Shown: positions 31,897 to 43,300, numbered from the stretch's first letter. The stretch is DNA of 64,000 nt from an uncultured Draconibacterium sp. (GCF_963677155.1 NZ_OY781884.1:723501-787500), one strand, 5' to 3'. Notes: generated by a model from the letters alone, not told the origin. Translations and numbers: made by a program.

Positions 31897-34032
31897 ATGC
31901 AAAATAAAACCATAGATCTTATTGCCCGCAACCTGGGACTAAACAACACCCAGGTTTTAAACACCATAAATTTGCTAAATGAAGGAGCTACAGTTCCTTT
32001 TATTTCGCGCTACCGAAAAGAACGGACCGGCAGTCTCGACGAAGTGCAGGTGCTTCAAATTAAAGAGCAAAACGATAAGTATACCGAACTTGCCAAACGC
32101 AAGGAAACCATACTGAGAACCATTGATGAACAGGGCCAGTTGACCACTGATCTTAAATCGCGAATTGAAGATTGTTTTGATTCAGTTGAACTGGAGGATA
32201 TCTACCTGCCCTACAAACCGAAGCGCCGAACCAAAGCCACCATCGCCCGCGAAAAAGGACTGGAGCCATTGGCTAAAATCGTTATGAAACAGTTGGAACG
32301 CGATCCTGAATTCAAGGCCAACCAGTTTTTAAACGACGAAGTGCCTTCTGTAGAAGACGCACTTTCAGGGGCCCGCGATATAATTGCCGAATGGGTTAGC
32401 GAAAACGAACGTGCCCGAAATATTGTGCGTAAAGGTTTTGATCTGGGAGCTTACATAACATCAAAACTTATTAAAGGAAAAGAGGAAGAGGCTGCTAAAT
32501 ACCGCGACTATTTTGACTGGAGCGAACCGTTGAAAAAATGTCCTTCGCACCGTTTGCTGGCCATGCGCCGCGGCGAAAACGAAGGATTTCTGCGTGTTTC
32601 CATTTCGCCAAACGAAGAACGGGTACTGGAAAACCTGGAACGTTTTTTTGTAAAAGGAAACAACGACAGCTCAGCACAGGTAGCGCTTGCGGTAAAAGAC
32701 AGTTTGAAACGCCTCATCCAACCATCGATTGAAACGGAATTTGCCAAATTATCGAAAGAAAAAGCCGATACCGAAGCCATAAACGTTTTTACCGAAAACC
32801 TAAAACAGTTGCTATTGGCGCCACCGCTGGGGCAAAAACGCACACTGGCTATCGATCCGGGTTACCGCACAGGCTGCAAAGTGGTTTGTTTGGATGAACA
32901 GGGAAATCTGCTCCACAACGAAAACATTTATCCCCACAAACCACAGGAACAGAAAAAAATGGCAGCAAAAAAAATATCGTCGATGGTAGAAATGTACCAT
33001 ATTGATGCCATTGCCATTGGAAACGGAACGGCCAGCCGCGAAACTGAAGCTTTTATAAAAAAACTGCGTTACAATCGAGAAGCGCGTGTTTATGTAGTAA
33101 GTGAAGATGGAGCTTCAGTTTATTCGGCCTCATCGGTGGCCCGCCAGGAATTTCCTCAATACGATGTTACCGTGCGTGGAGCCATTTCAATTGGCCGTCG
33201 TTTGATGGATCCGCTGGCCGAGCTGGTAAAAATCGATCCGAAAAGTATTGGTGTTGGGCAATACCAGCACGATGTTGATCAGAAAAATTTGAAAAACAGT
33301 CTCGATTCAGTGGTTGAACTCAGTGTAAATTCGGTTGGCGTAAATTTAAATACTGCCAGCAAACACCTGCTAACCTACATTTCAGGGCTTGGACCGCAGC
33401 TGGCTGAAAATATTACCTCTTACCGAAAAGAAAACGGAATGTTCGAATCGCGCGACGCCCTGAAAAAAGTACCGCGGATGGGACCAAAAGCTTTTGAGCA
33501 GGCTGCCGGATTCTTACGTATTCCAGATGCAAAAAATCCGTTGGATAATTCAGGAGTGCATCCGGAATCGTATAAAATCGTGTCGAAAATTGCCAAAGAC
33601 CTTAAATGCGAGGTAAAAGACCTAATCAGAAATGAAGAGCTAATTTCGAAAATTGATTTAAAAAACTATGTAACTGCCGAAGTTGGGCTCCCTACTCTAA
33701 CCGACATAAAAAACGAGTTACTAAAACCAGGCCGTGATCCGCGAAAACCAATCAAAATTTTTGAATTTGCCGATGGAATTTTCAACATCACCGATTTGCA
33801 GGTTGGCATGATACTACCCGGAATTGTGAATAACATTACCAAGTTTGGGGCTTTTGTTGACGTGGGGATTAAAGAATCGGGGCTAATACACATTTCGGAA
33901 ATGGCCGATCGTTTTATTTCCGATCCTAACGAAATTGTAAAATTACATCAACACGTAAAAGTGCGGGTGAAAGAATTGGATATTCCACGCAAACGTATTC
34001 AGTTATCATTAAAAGGAATTGAACAGGAATAA
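31897..34032 (+). CDS. tex: Tex-family RNA-binding transcription accessory protein
   Basis: The 711-residue protein has the Tex build: N-terminal helical domain with VPFISRYRKERTGSLDE near residue 38, the YqgF RNase-H-like core with LAIDPGYRTGCKVV near 318, helix-hairpin-helix regions near 485-545 (LGPQLAENITSYRKENG, VPRMGPKAFEQAAGFLRI), and a C-terminal S1 domain near 630-700 (GMILPGIVNNITKFGAFVDVG). It binds RNA and affects transcription and stress tolerance. The start is set by the promoter at 31870-31877. Confidence 0.95.
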   Translation: MQNKTIDLIARNLGLNNTQVLNTINLLNEGATVPFISRYRKERTGSLDEVQVLQIKEQNDKYTELAKRKETILRTIDEQGQLTTDLKSRIEDCFDSVELEDIYLPYKPKRRTKATIAREKGLEPLAKIVMKQLERDPEFKANQFLNDEVPSVEDALSGARDIIAEWVSENERARNIVRKGFDLGAYITSKLIKGKEEEAAKYRDYFDWSEPLKKCPSHRLLAMRRGENEGFLRVSISPNEERVLENLERFFVKGNNDSSAQVALAVKDSLKRLIQPSIETEFAKLSKEKADTEAINVFTENLKQLLLAPPLGQKRTLAIDPGYRTGCKVVCLDEQGNLLHNENIYPHKPQEQKKMAAKKISSMVEMYHIDAIAIGNGTASRETEAFIKKLRYNREARVYVVSEDGASVYSASSVARQEFPQYDVTVRGAISIGRRLMDPLAELVKIDPKSIGVGQYQHDVDQKNLKNSLDSVVELSVNSVGVNLNTASKHLLTYISGLGPQLAENITSYRKENGMFESRDALKKVPRMGPKAFEQAAGFLRIPDAKNPLDNSGVHPESYKIVSKIAKDLKCEVKDLIRNEELISKIDLKNYVTAEVGLPTLTDIKNELLKPGRDPRKPIKIFEFADGIFNITDLQVGMILPGIVNNITKFGAFVDVGIKESGLIHISEMADRFISDPNEIVKLHQHVKVRVKELDIPRKRIQLSLKGIEQE

Positions 34033-34155
34033 ATGATGAAACGAACATGAATTTTCTTCATTCTAAATTCACAAATAAGAATGATTAAAATTTATGTGAG
34101 TTCCTGAATGTCATCAATTTTTTTGAACATTCAGAAATCAAAAAAATTTAAACAG

Positions 34156-34860
34156 ATGAAAACAACTAAAATACTTGCTCTCCTTTTGGTGAATGTCTTT
34201 TTGTTTTCGTGCGCTCCAAAAAACACTTCCAAACACCGGAATCCATATAATCTGCCACTTGTAAATACGGTAAAAGAATACAAAACTCAGGTTGCAGAAA
34301 ATCCGGAGATGAAACTGGTTGATCTGGAAAAGGAGCTAAAAAATGTGGTGCTCGACATTCGTTACGCCACCAGCAATAATTTTACAAAAGAAGCAATTTA
34401 TCAATCGCCAAAAGCCTATGCCCGCAACCCCGTAGTAGCGGCTTTAAAATTGGTGCAGGATTCGCTGGCATCGCTAAATCTTGGCTTAAAAATTTACGAT
34501 GCTTATCGGCCATATGCAGCAACGCTTAAATTTTATGAGGTGTACCCTGATCCTGATTTTGTTGCCAGTCCGAAAACCGGCTCCCGTCATAACCGGGGTT
34601 GTGCTATTGATGTTTCGTTGGTGAATTTAACTACAAAGCAAGAACTTAAAATGCCCACTGCATTTGACGATTTCTCGGAAAAAGCTCACTCCGATTATCC
34701 CAATCTGCCAGAAACAGCGCTAAAAAACCGCACCATTCTAATTGGCGTTATGTCTCATTTTGGATTTTCAGTAATTTCTTCTGAATGGTGGCATTTTGAT
34801 TTTAACGGTTGGGAAGATTTCCCGTTAATGGATCTTTCATTTGAAGAACTTACTAATTAG
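34156..34860 (+). CDS. M15-family D-Ala-D-Ala dipeptidase (VanX/DdpX type) lipoprotein
   Basis: The 234-residue protein has a lipoprotein signal with lipobox FSCA (cysteine at residue 19) and the M15D core: DIRYATSNNF near residue 69, IYDAYRPYAA near 115, the zinc site SRHNRGCAIDVSL near 150 with histidine and aspartate, and EWWHFDF near 214 with the catalytic glutamate and third ligand. It cleaves D-Ala-D-Ala; in an outer-membrane organism this is likely peptidoglycan turnover rather than vancomycin resistance, as no vanH or vanA gene is near. The ATG at 34156 starts a proper signal peptide. The 3' end overlaps the convergent PspC gene by 8 bases. Confidence 0.9.
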   Translation: MKTTKILALLLVNVFLFSCAPKNTSKHRNPYNLPLVNTVKEYKTQVAENPEMKLVDLEKELKNVVLDIRYATSNNFTKEAIYQSPKAYARNPVVAALKLVQDSLASLNLGLKIYDAYRPYAATLKFYEVYPDPDFVASPKTGSRHNRGCAIDVSLVNLTTKQELKMPTAFDDFSEKAHSDYPNLPETALKNRTILIGVMSHFGFSVISSEWWHFDFNGWEDFPLMDLSFEELTN

Positions 34861-35071
34861 TGTCTGGGCCATAAGGGTTGAAAGGTTTTTCAGGCGTTAC
34901 AATCCAGAAAATAATATAAACCAGCAACCCCGGAAATCCGGCTGAGAAAAGCGATAGCAGCACATAGATCAGCCGCACCAAAACCACGTTTATTGAGAAG
35001 TATTCGGCAAAACCCGCCAAAACACCACCCAACACTCTGTTTCGCGAACGATATAAACGATTTGCTGCCAT
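34853..35071 (-). CDS. PspC-domain membrane protein
   Basis: The 72-residue protein matches a PspC domain: LYRSRNRVLGGVLAGFAEYF then a hydrophobic stretch VVLVRLIYVLLSLFSAGFPGLLVYIIFWIVTPE. It sits in the inner membrane with one or two helices. Stand-alone PspC proteins are common in Bacteroidota; the phage-shock partners PspA and PspB are not near. Confidence 0.9.
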   Translation of the reverse strand: MAANRLYRSRNRVLGGVLAGFAEYFSINVVLVRLIYVLLSLFSAGFPGLLVYIIFWIVTPEKPFNPYGPDTN

Positions 35072-35116
35072 TGCAATTCTATTTATTTCTTGATGAATTA
35101 ATCAGCGCATTAGAAA

Positions 35117-35368
35117 CTACTCTTCGTCGTCTTCAGCCAGTAGTTCTTCGTTTTCAAACTCCTTTTCCAAAAACTCTTCCGCTGCTTCAACCAATTCCGA
35201 AATCAACTTTTCGTCTCCCGGCTCTCCATCCATCCAGTGAATTTCCTGGTTGTTCCAAAAATCATCGATATCTGCTTCAACAATAAAACGTGGTGTTTCA
35301 GTGTGAACCACAAAAATAGTATCAGGCGTTTCCTGCGAATTGTCGGCTAATAAAAACTTTGGTAACAT
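35117..35368 (-). CDS. Small acidic protein of unknown function
   Basis: The ATG at 35368 gives an 83-residue protein beginning MLPKFLLADNSQETPDTIFV; the frame is open for 31 codons further upstream, but a TAATTTCG -7-like box within that part argues against the longer form. The N-terminal half could be a small beta-rich domain (FVVHTETPRFIVEADIDDFW); the C-terminal half is very acidic. No family was recognised. Confidence 0.75.
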   Translation of the reverse strand: MLPKFLLADNSQETPDTIFVVHTETPRFIVEADIDDFWNNQEIHWMDGEPGDEKLISELVEAAEEFLEKEFENEELLAEDDEE

Positions 35369-35611
35369 GATTAATTGCTTTTTATGTTGTTTATGCGAAA
35401 TTACGACAAAAACCAATCGGTTTTGATATTCTTTAAAAAGAATTTGAAAAGCAGACTTCAAAACATGGTCAGCCCTATCACGTCAGAACACTACCACAAA
35501 AGATGAACTTTCTCAGGATTCAATAACATTTTAAAAATAAAAACCCTCATTTTTTAGCAAATTGAACAGGATTACTATTTTTAACTCGATTTTTGAAAAA
35601 AACTGCAAATA

Positions 35612-37342
35612 ATGAACAAACTCAATGAGATTCTTTCGACCATCGACAGCCATATTGGAGGCTCGCAATGGTTTGTATTTTTATTACTCGGAACGGGTAT
35701 CTTTTTTACCATTTACCTGAAATTTCCACAGTTCCGTTACCTAAAACATTCGCTGCGAATAGTAAGAGGAAAATTCGACAAAGAAGGCGATGAGGGCGAC
35801 ACTTCTCATTTTCAGGCTTTAACAACGGCCTTATCAGGAACAGTGGGAACCGGAAACATTGCGGGGGTGGCACTGGCCATTCACCTGGGCGGGCCAGCAG
35901 CACTTTTCTGGATGCTGGTTACAGCGGCACTGGGTATGACCACCAAGTTTGTGGAGGTTACGCTGTCGCACAAATACCGCGACAAAGCTGCCGACGGAAC
36001 GATTGCCGGGGGGCCCATGTATTTCATGAAAAAACGCCTGAACATCCCCTTAAAAAACAATAAAGTTTTAAAAACCGGAACTTTACTCGGAGGTCTTTTT
36101 GCCGTTGCAACCATCCTTTCGTCGTTTGGAACCGGAAACCTTCCGCAAATTAACAGCATCTCCAATTCGCTGTTCGAAACATTTGGCATCAACCACATGG
36201 TAAGTGGTGGTATTTTGGCCGTATTACTTGGGCTGGTAATTGTTGGAGGAATTAAACGTATTGCCAGTGTAACATCGCGTCTGGTTCCGTTAATGGCAAT
36301 CATTTATTTTATTGGTGCTATTGCAGTTATCTCATACAACTACGAAAATATAATACCATCTATTGCAGCCATTTTCGGAGAAGTATTTAATGGTTCGGCA
36401 GCCGTTGGCGGTTTTCTGGGTGGAAGTATTGCTTTTGCTTTTAACCGGGGGGTAAACCGTGGTTTGTTCTCTAACGAAGCAGGTCAGGGATCGGCTCCAA
36501 TTGCCCACGCTGCAGCGCGTGCCCACGAACCCGTTTCTGAGGGTTTGGTAGCACTACTGGAACCATTTATCGATACCATTATCATTTGTTCTTTAACCGG
36601 GCTGGTACTGTTGTCGTCGGGAGTTTGGACGGAGAAACACCAGAACCTTTTTCAGGAAACCGATATCGTAGTACTCGACAAAACGTATTCAGAAGCCGAC
36701 GAGAGCGATGTAGATGAGTTGCACAACTATCTGGTTGGACAAGCGGATTTACCCATGTTCAATAATAATCTTAAGGTACAAAACGGAAAAATTATTAATC
36801 AACCAACAATTTTACATGCCCGTTCGGTAGCCGAAGACATTAGAGTTTTAAACGGCGATAAACCATATACCGGCGAGATAAAAATAACGGATGGAAAAAT
36901 AGACAGAGGCCCAGATAGTCCGAATCCGGGAAGTCTTGCCTTAGAAGGGAAATCACTAATGCACAGTGCCCCGCTTACCACCATTGCCTTTACACGAAGC
37001 TGGTTTGGCGACTACGGAAAATACATTGTTTCAATTGGCCTGTTGATGTTTGCTTTCTCAACTGCCATCAGTTGGTCGTACTACGGTGGCCGTGCAGTTA
37101 CCTATTTATTTGGAGTTAAAGCCGAGGTTTGGTACCGTGTGGTTTATGTAATCGGCTTCTTTCTGGCATCGTTTACCGACACAACAATTATCTGGACACT
37201 GTCAGGAATTACCATTGCCTTGATGACTATTCCTAACCTTATAGGAATCCTTTCACTTTCAAAAGAAATGAAAAGCGAGGTAAAATTATTCTGGGTGGAA
37301 TATGGTAAACGATTCCCGGGAGAGAAAGTTCCAAAAGGATAA
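35612..37342 (+). CDS. Alanine/glycine:sodium symporter (AGCS family)
   Basis: The 576-residue membrane protein has the AGCS signatures [29 protein letters not shown] near residue 76, GGPMYFMKK near 130, and [23 protein letters not shown] near 280-302. Between about residues 345 and 450 there is a hydrophilic insert ([20 protein letters not shown] and following) not present in the shorter family members of about 450 residues. Transport of alanine or glycine with sodium across the inner membrane is the expected job. The insert's side of the membrane and role are unknown. Confidence 0.92.
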   Translation: MNKLNEILSTIDSHIGGSQWFVFLLLGTGIFFTIYLKFPQFRYLKHSLRIVRGKFDKEGDEGDTSHFQALTTALSGTVGTGNIAGVALAIHLGGPAALFWMLVTAALGMTTKFVEVTLSHKYRDKAADGTIAGGPMYFMKKRLNIPLKNNKVLKTGTLLGGLFAVATILSSFGTGNLPQINSISNSLFETFGINHMVSGGILAVLLGLVIVGGIKRIASVTSRLVPLMAIIYFIGAIAVISYNYENIIPSIAAIFGEVFNGSAAVGGFLGGSIAFAFNRGVNRGLFSNEAGQGSAPIAHAAARAHEPVSEGLVALLEPFIDTIIICSLTGLVLLSSGVWTEKHQNLFQETDIVVLDKTYSEADESDVDELHNYLVGQADLPMFNNNLKVQNGKIINQPTILHARSVAEDIRVLNGDKPYTGEIKITDGKIDRGPDSPNPGSLALEGKSLMHSAPLTTIAFTRSWFGDYGKYIVSIGLLMFAFSTAISWSYYGGRAVTYLFGVKAEVWYRVVYVIGFFLASFTDTTIIWTLSGITIALMTIPNLIGILSLSKEMKSEVKLFWVEYGKRFPGEKVPKG

Positions 37343-37354
37343 GAATTGAAAGTT

Positions 37355-37915
37355 CTATTTGACGAGCTCAATTATCTTTTCTGCTATTTGGCTTAAATTA
37401 AGAATGAATGTTGGTTCTTCCTCCCGAATAGCTTGAAGGGGCATAACTTTGGCAAGTGCTGTGTCAGGGTTTTCAACGATGGTAAATCCGCCGTATTTTT
37501 TTATTGTTTTAAGCCCATCGGCCCCATCGCTGTTTGAACCGGTGAGCAAGATACCAAGCAATTCATTTTTGTAAGCCCAGGCAGCTGTTTCAAATAAAAC
37601 GTCGATAGCAGGACGGGAGTAATTAATCTTCTGATCGGTGGAGAGGCTAAATGAAAAATTATTCTCCAACTGAAGATGATAATTTGGTGGGGCAAAATAA
37701 ACATTCCCCGATTTAATCAGTTCCTTTTCTTCAGCCTCTTTTACAATGAAACCCGTTTTGTGGTTAAGAATTGTAAGGTAATTATTTATATTGTTATTTC
37801 CGATGTGCAGCACAACACATACCGGCACCTTAAAACCAGAAGGTAATCCGGTTAATATTGTTTTAATGGCTTCCATTCCGCCAAAAGATGCTCCTATAAC
37901 AATTGCCTTAACCAT
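37355..37915 (-). CDS. CheB-type methylesterase domain protein
   Basis: The 186-residue protein contains only the catalytic domain of CheB, without a receiver. The triad is visible: serine in IGASFGGMEA near residue 10, histidine in VVLHIG near 37, and aspartate in TGSNSDGADG near 130. It would remove methyl groups (or amides) from glutamates on a receptor-like partner. It overlaps the end of the CheR gene by 8 bases and is last in the operon with two hybrid kinases. Confidence 0.9.
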   Translation of the reverse strand: MVKAIVIGASFGGMEAIKTILTGLPSGFKVPVCVVLHIGNNNINNYLTILNHKTGFIVKEAEEKELIKSGNVYFAPPNYHLQLENNFSFSLSTDQKINYSRPAIDVLFETAAWAYKNELLGILLTGSNSDGADGLKTIKKYGGFTIVENPDTALAKVMPLQAIREEEPTFILNLSQIAEKIIELVK

Positions 37916-38789
37916 GCGGCACGTATACTTTTTTATATATTTTCATTTCTTTATCTATAACTTCAAAGTTCTCCTCGGTATCAGAAAACTGAAGACTTTC
38001 CTTTATTCCCAGACATAAAAAACCTCTTTTTATCAGACTATTCGTAAAAAGTGTCAGAACTTTATTTTGTAGTTCTTTATCGAAATAAATCAGCACATTT
38101 CTGCAGAAAACCAGATTCACTTCGGCAAAAACACCATCTGTAACCAGGTTATGATCAGCAAAAACAACATTCTTCGACAAGGATTTATCAAAAATAACAG
38201 AACCGTATTTTGAAGTATAATAATCCGACAATTTCCCTAATCCACCCGAATTTTTATAGTTCTCTTCATACAATTCCATTTCTCTGCTACTGTATATTCC
38301 CTGTTTGGCAACTTCAAGCACATTTTTATTAATATCGGTGGCATAAATTCTTGTTCTCGACAATAAGTTGGCTTCTTTTAAAATAATTGCAAGTGAATAT
38401 ACCTCTTCGCCGGTTGAACAGCCTGCATGCCAAACCTTAATATGAGGGTATGTTGAAAGATCAGGAAGAACCTTGTTTCGGAATTCCAAATAAAACTCAG
38501 GATCGCGAAACATTTCGGTTACATTTATAGAAAGATCTTGTAACAATGTGCGATAGAAATTCTTTTCCCAAAGAATCTTATTCTGCAACTCTGAAATGGT
38601 AGTTAAACCACTTAATTTAAGACGCTGCAAAATTCGTCTCTTTAGGTGCGCTTTGTTGTATTGATGAAAATCGTAACCGTATTTAAGATGAAGAGCCTCC
38701 AGCAGCAAGCGCATTTCAATCTCTTCATTTTCTGCGCATTCATTTACAACAGCGACTTTATGATCTTTATTTTTACTGTCTGATTGCAT
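37908..38789 (-). CDS. CheR-type protein methyltransferase
   Basis: The 293-residue protein has the CheR N-terminal helical domain (LKYGYDFHQYNKAHLKRRI near residue 35) and the SAM-binding core IKVWHAGCSTGEEVYSLAI near 113, YATDINKNVLEVAKQGIYS near 145, and FCRNVLIYFDKE near 230. It would methylate glutamates on a sensor. The ATG at 38789 is preferred to the TTG two codons earlier. It overlaps the kinase gene before it by 17 bases, indicating translational coupling. No chemoreceptor gene is in the window. Confidence 0.92.
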   Translation of the reverse strand: MQSDSKNKDHKVAVVNECAENEEIEMRLLLEALHLKYGYDFHQYNKAHLKRRILQRLKLSGLTTISELQNKILWEKNFYRTLLQDLSINVTEMFRDPEFYLEFRNKVLPDLSTYPHIKVWHAGCSTGEEVYSLAIILKEANLLSRTRIYATDINKNVLEVAKQGIYSSREMELYEENYKNSGGLGKLSDYYTSKYGSVIFDKSLSKNVVFADHNLVTDGVFAEVNLVFCRNVLIYFDKELQNKVLTLFTNSLIKRGFLCLGIKESLQFSDTEENFEVIDKEMKIYKKVYVPHG

Positions 38790-40359
38790 TTTCAATCACT
38801 TTCTTTAATTCCGATTCATTAAATGGCTTACTAATGAAGTCATTCATTCCTGCATCGAAACATTTTTGTTTATCTTCAGAAAAAGCATTTGCCGTGACAG
38901 CAACAATATAAACCGGCTTTTCTGATTTCGATTCCTGTTCAAATTCCCGAATCAATTTTGTGGATTCAATACCGTTTACTTCGGGCATGAACATATCCAT
39001 TAAAATTAAATCATAATCTTTTTGTTTGAACATTTCAAATGCCTGCTTTCCATTTCCGGCCATATCGCAATCTGCCTGAATCTTTTTCAACATAAATTTG
39101 GTTATTTTCTGGTTAATCAAATTATCTTCAGCATATAAAATTCTAAGATTATCCGGGACTTTTATTTTTTCCATGTGTTCACTTAATTCTTTTTCAGCAT
39201 ATTCATACCACAATTTAAACCAAAATTCGGAGCCTTTACCAACCTCGCTCTCAACGCCAATTTTGCCATTCATTAAAGCTACCAGATTTTGACAAATTGA
39301 AAGGCCAAGTCCGGTCCCTCCATATTTTCGTGTTGTTGAACTATCGACCTGCGAGAATTCCTTAAAAAGTTTGTTTTTACCTTCTTCAGATATTCCAATT
39401 CCAGTATCAATAACTTTGTATATAAGTTCAACCTTACTATCATCCTCTTGATGAAGCACCTCAACATTGATATTTACACTTCCTTTTTCTGTAAATTTAA
39501 GGGCATTATTAACTAAGTTCGCAACAATCTGGTTTAGCCTATACGGGTCTCCAATCAATACATCTGGTATATTTTTATCAATATTAACATTTATAGGAAT
39601 ACCTTTTGAATCGGATTTAAACTTATAAAGTTTTGCAATTGTACCAATAACTTCAGGCAGACTAAATTTAATATTTTCAAGTTTTATTTGCCCTGCTTCA
39701 ATTTTCGAAAAATCGAGTATATCATTAATAATATTCAGCAGGTTTTCGCCCGATGTTGTAATTATATGTATAAGTTCCGACTGCTCTTCATTCAGCGTTG
39801 TTTCCTCAAGCATTTTAGAAGTACCAATAATACCGTTTAAGGGGGTACGAATTTCGTGCGACATATTGGCAAGAAACATAGCTTTCAGGCGAGTTGCTTC
39901 TTCTGCTTTGTTTTTTTGTATCTCCAGCTCTTTATTATTCTTTTCGAATTTACGTAATAAATCATTCAGCTTGCGCTTTTGATAATATAAATCGAGAAAA
40001 ACGGACACTTTTCCCACCAATATTTCAGGAATAATTGGTTTGGGAATAAAGCTAACAGCGCCAGTCTTAATTCCTTTTATAACATGCAAATCGCTTTGAT
40101 GAATTGCAGAGACAAAAATTACAGGTAAATATTTAGTCTTTTCTCGCTTTCTCATTAACGAAAGCGTCTCATACCCATCCATTTCGGGCATTTGAACATC
40201 TAATATCGCAAGGGCAAAATCATCTTTCAATGTTTCTCGCAAAGCTTCCATCCCCGACATAGCTCTAACAAATGTCACATCAAAATCGGATAAAATGGCT
40301 TCTAAACTGATTAGGTTTTCTATCCGATCATCAACGATCAGTATTTTGGTTTCTTGCAT
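38773..40359 (-). CDS. Receiver-histidine kinase-receiver hybrid protein
   Basis: The 528-residue soluble protein is ordered: receiver (1-120, phosphorylated aspartate near residue 54 in LAILDVQMPEMDG), short coiled coil (125-160), histidine kinase dimer domain with FLANMSHEIRTPLNGIIG (histidine near 168), ATP-binding domain (270-390, with VIDTGIGI and GGTGLGLSI), and a second receiver (405-528, aspartate near 455 in LILMDMFMPEVNG). It has no membrane segment. It would receive phosphate on its first receiver, probably from the large kinase encoded 3 bases upstream, and pass signals on. Confidence 0.93.
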   Translation of the reverse strand: MQETKILIVDDRIENLISLEAILSDFDVTFVRAMSGMEALRETLKDDFALAILDVQMPEMDGYETLSLMRKREKTKYLPVIFVSAIHQSDLHVIKGIKTGAVSFIPKPIIPEILVGKVSVFLDLYYQKRKLNDLLRKFEKNNKELEIQKNKAEEATRLKAMFLANMSHEIRTPLNGIIGTSKMLEETTLNEEQSELIHIITTSGENLLNIINDILDFSKIEAGQIKLENIKFSLPEVIGTIAKLYKFKSDSKGIPINVNIDKNIPDVLIGDPYRLNQIVANLVNNALKFTEKGSVNINVEVLHQEDDSKVELIYKVIDTGIGISEEGKNKLFKEFSQVDSSTTRKYGGTGLGLSICQNLVALMNGKIGVESEVGKGSEFWFKLWYEYAEKELSEHMEKIKVPDNLRILYAEDNLINQKITKFMLKKIQADCDMAGNGKQAFEMFKQKDYDLILMDMFMPEVNGIESTKLIREFEQESKSEKPVYIVAVTANAFSEDKQKCFDAGMNDFISKPFNESELKKVIENAIRQ

Positions 40360-40362
40360 AAT

Positions 40363-43300
40363 TTATTTATATAACCAGATCTTAAGTAAGGAAACTAACT
40401 TATCAATATCAACAGGCTTCGAAATAAAGTCATTTGCACCAAAGTCGATTGCTCTTTGATAATCTTCTTTCATTGCCTTTGCCGTGAGAACTATTATGGG
40501 GATATTTTCAATTCCAGGAGTCTTTCTTATAATTTTCATCGCATCGTAACCATTCATTACCGGCATCATTACATCCATTAAAACCAAATCAATATCCGAA
40601 TTCTTCTTCAGTGCATCAATTGCCACTTCACCATTTTCAGCTTCCAGTATTTCAATTTCCCGCTCTTCCAGTATTTGTGCCATTGCAAAAACATTTCGAA
40701 TATCATCATCAACAATAAGTACCTTTTTTCCTTTAAATCCGGCAGCGTCCATCTTGGGTACCTGCGCCTTTTGGGGCAATGTGTTTGAAACCTGATGTAA
40801 AAACAGGGAAACTTCATCCATCAACCTTTCATCAGATTTAATACCTTTAATTACGATTGACTCGGAATATTGCTGCAAGCCCCTTAACTCTTTATTTGAC
40901 AATTCTTTTGCGGTATTAATAATTACATACGGAATTGGAATTTTATTTCTTTTTAGTTTATCTAATAATTCAGCGCCAGAAAAATCAGGAAGGCCTAAAT
41001 CCAAAATGATACAATCAAACGGTTGTGTCGAAATCATATCATATGCCTCACCCGCAGTTTCTGCCTCATGCATAATGATATTTTTATCTTCAAACAGTTT
41101 ATGAATTACAATTCTGGTTACAGGATCGTCCTCAACAACCAGCACCTGCCTGAACTCTTTGCCTATTTTTTTCTCAATGTTGGTTGTTTCAACCTTAAGA
41201 TTCTTAGATTCCGGAGTTTGAAGTTCCTGGATTTCTTCAAACATAAAATCTTCAATTCGGGAAACAATATGCAAAGGAACACGGGCAGTAACTTTGCTAT
41301 TCTTTAGTTTTGATAATTCTTTGGAATCATCCAGTTCAGCAGAGATAATAATTGCTTGTGGCGGATTTTTTTCTGCCAATTTAATTCCTTCAGAAATACT
41401 TGCAGCTGCAACTGCATTAAAATTCCTTTCACGACACAAATCAATTAGCATTTCTGCTTCTTTGCCCTCGCTATGAATAATTAAAACTCCGATGGAGTCA
41501 AGCTCCGAATCACGAGAAGTATCATCAAGATCCGGAATTACCTCTGTAACTGTTTCTTCTTTTTCTTCAACTATATCCGGCGTTTCTATTTCTTCTTTTT
41601 TATTCTCTTCTTTCTTATCTACACTCTTGGATGAAGGTTCTTGATTTCCACTATTAATTAAATTTTTATCCAACGGAAGATAAACAGTAAATACAGCCCC
41701 CTCGCCTTCTGTGCTGGTAACATGTATTTCGCCGCCAAATACCTGTACAATCTGTTTCGAAATAGAGAGCCCTAAACCGGTTCCACCAAATTTTCGAGAG
41801 ATGCTTCCATCGGCCTGTTGAAAAGCCTCAAAAATAGCCTCAACCTTACTTTTAGGAATGCCAACGCCCGTATCTTCAACCGATATAAAACAAGTATTAT
41901 TTCTATTTAATTTTGTGTTTACAAAATTTACATCTTTTTCAGGAACTCCAAGTTTTACAGTAATCCCTCCCTTGCTTGTAAACTTAAAAGCATTCGATAA
42001 CAGATTTTTTATTACCTGCATCAAACGTTGCCGGTCAGAATGTATTTTTTCAGGGAAATTGCTGGATTTTATAACATCAAGCGACAGATTTTTATTTTGG
42101 GCTACCGGAGTAAAGTTAACTTTTATCTCTTCAATAATTTCATCGCTGATAACATCGACAAAGTCGAAATTCATTTTTCCTGCCTCAATTTTAGATAAAT
42201 CAAGAATCTCATTGATCAACTCCAACAAGTCTTTACCGCCGTTGTGAATAATAGATATTGATTTTAATTGATCTTCCGTCAGGTTTTTATTTTTGTTGTC
42301 GCCCAGTATTTTCGAAAGAATTAGCATACTATTTAATGGCGTTCTCAGCTCGTGCGACATGTTTGCTAAAAACTCAGATTTATACTGGCTGGCCAATTCC
42401 AATTCTTTGGCTTTTTTCTCCAAATCAATTCTTGCGTTATTGAGTTTTGCGTTATTCTCAAGTATTTCCTCTTTCTGATCTTCAAGAATTTTTGTTTTGG
42501 CTTCCAGCTCTTCATTAACCACCCGCAATTCTTCTTGCTGTACCTGAAGGTTCTTTTCGTTTTCAACCAGTATTTTAGTATGTTCTGCCAATTCTTCGTT
42601 TGCAACTCTAAGTTCCTCCTCCTGTGCATGCAACTCCTCATTCGTTGCTTTTAGTTCTTCCTGATTTTGTTTCAGTTTCTCATTCTGAAGATTCAATTCA
42701 ATTTCAAGCTTTTTAATGCTTGTTACATCTGTCGAGATTCCATATGTTCCGATACATTGCCCATTTTCATCACACAATGGCAGTTTTATCGTTGAGGTCC
42801 AGATCTCTTCACCATCTTCATCTGTTGTCGATCGAACCTCTTCAATAATACCTTCACCTTTTTTAATAAGTAACTGCTCTTCATCAAAATACTTTTTGGC
42901 TTCTTTTCGAGGGAAAAAATCAAAGTCGTTTTTACCAATTAAATCTTTTGGAGAACTTACATTAAACAGATGAGCTAATGAATCGCTAACTCTTAAAAAA
43001 CGACTCTCCAAATCTTTGAAGTAAACGAAATCGGGCAGTGTTTTCATCATCGAATTCAGCAGTGTCGTTTCACGCGAAAGATCTTCTCTTACAAGTTGGT
43101 TTTCCTTCAACTTCTGCGACAGCTCTTCGTCTCTGGCCTCCAACACCTCAGCCTGCTTAAGCGATTTTTCCAATAATTCCTTATTTCTGAAACGGGCAAC
43201 GGCTGCATTAATATTGATTGATAACCGGTCCTTAATTAGTTCTAAAAACTCAAGCTTTAACTCAGTGAAACGATGAACAGCAGCTAGTTCAATTACAGCC

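Noticed and set aside
34853-34860. Overlap of the VanX-like and PspC genes as an error
   Set aside because: Both proteins are complete and match their families to the end; an 8-base convergent overlap is normal.
34156-34860. Vancomycin resistance gene
   Set aside because: Only a VanX-like dipeptidase is present; without ligase and dehydrogenase genes peptidoglycan turnover is the likelier role.
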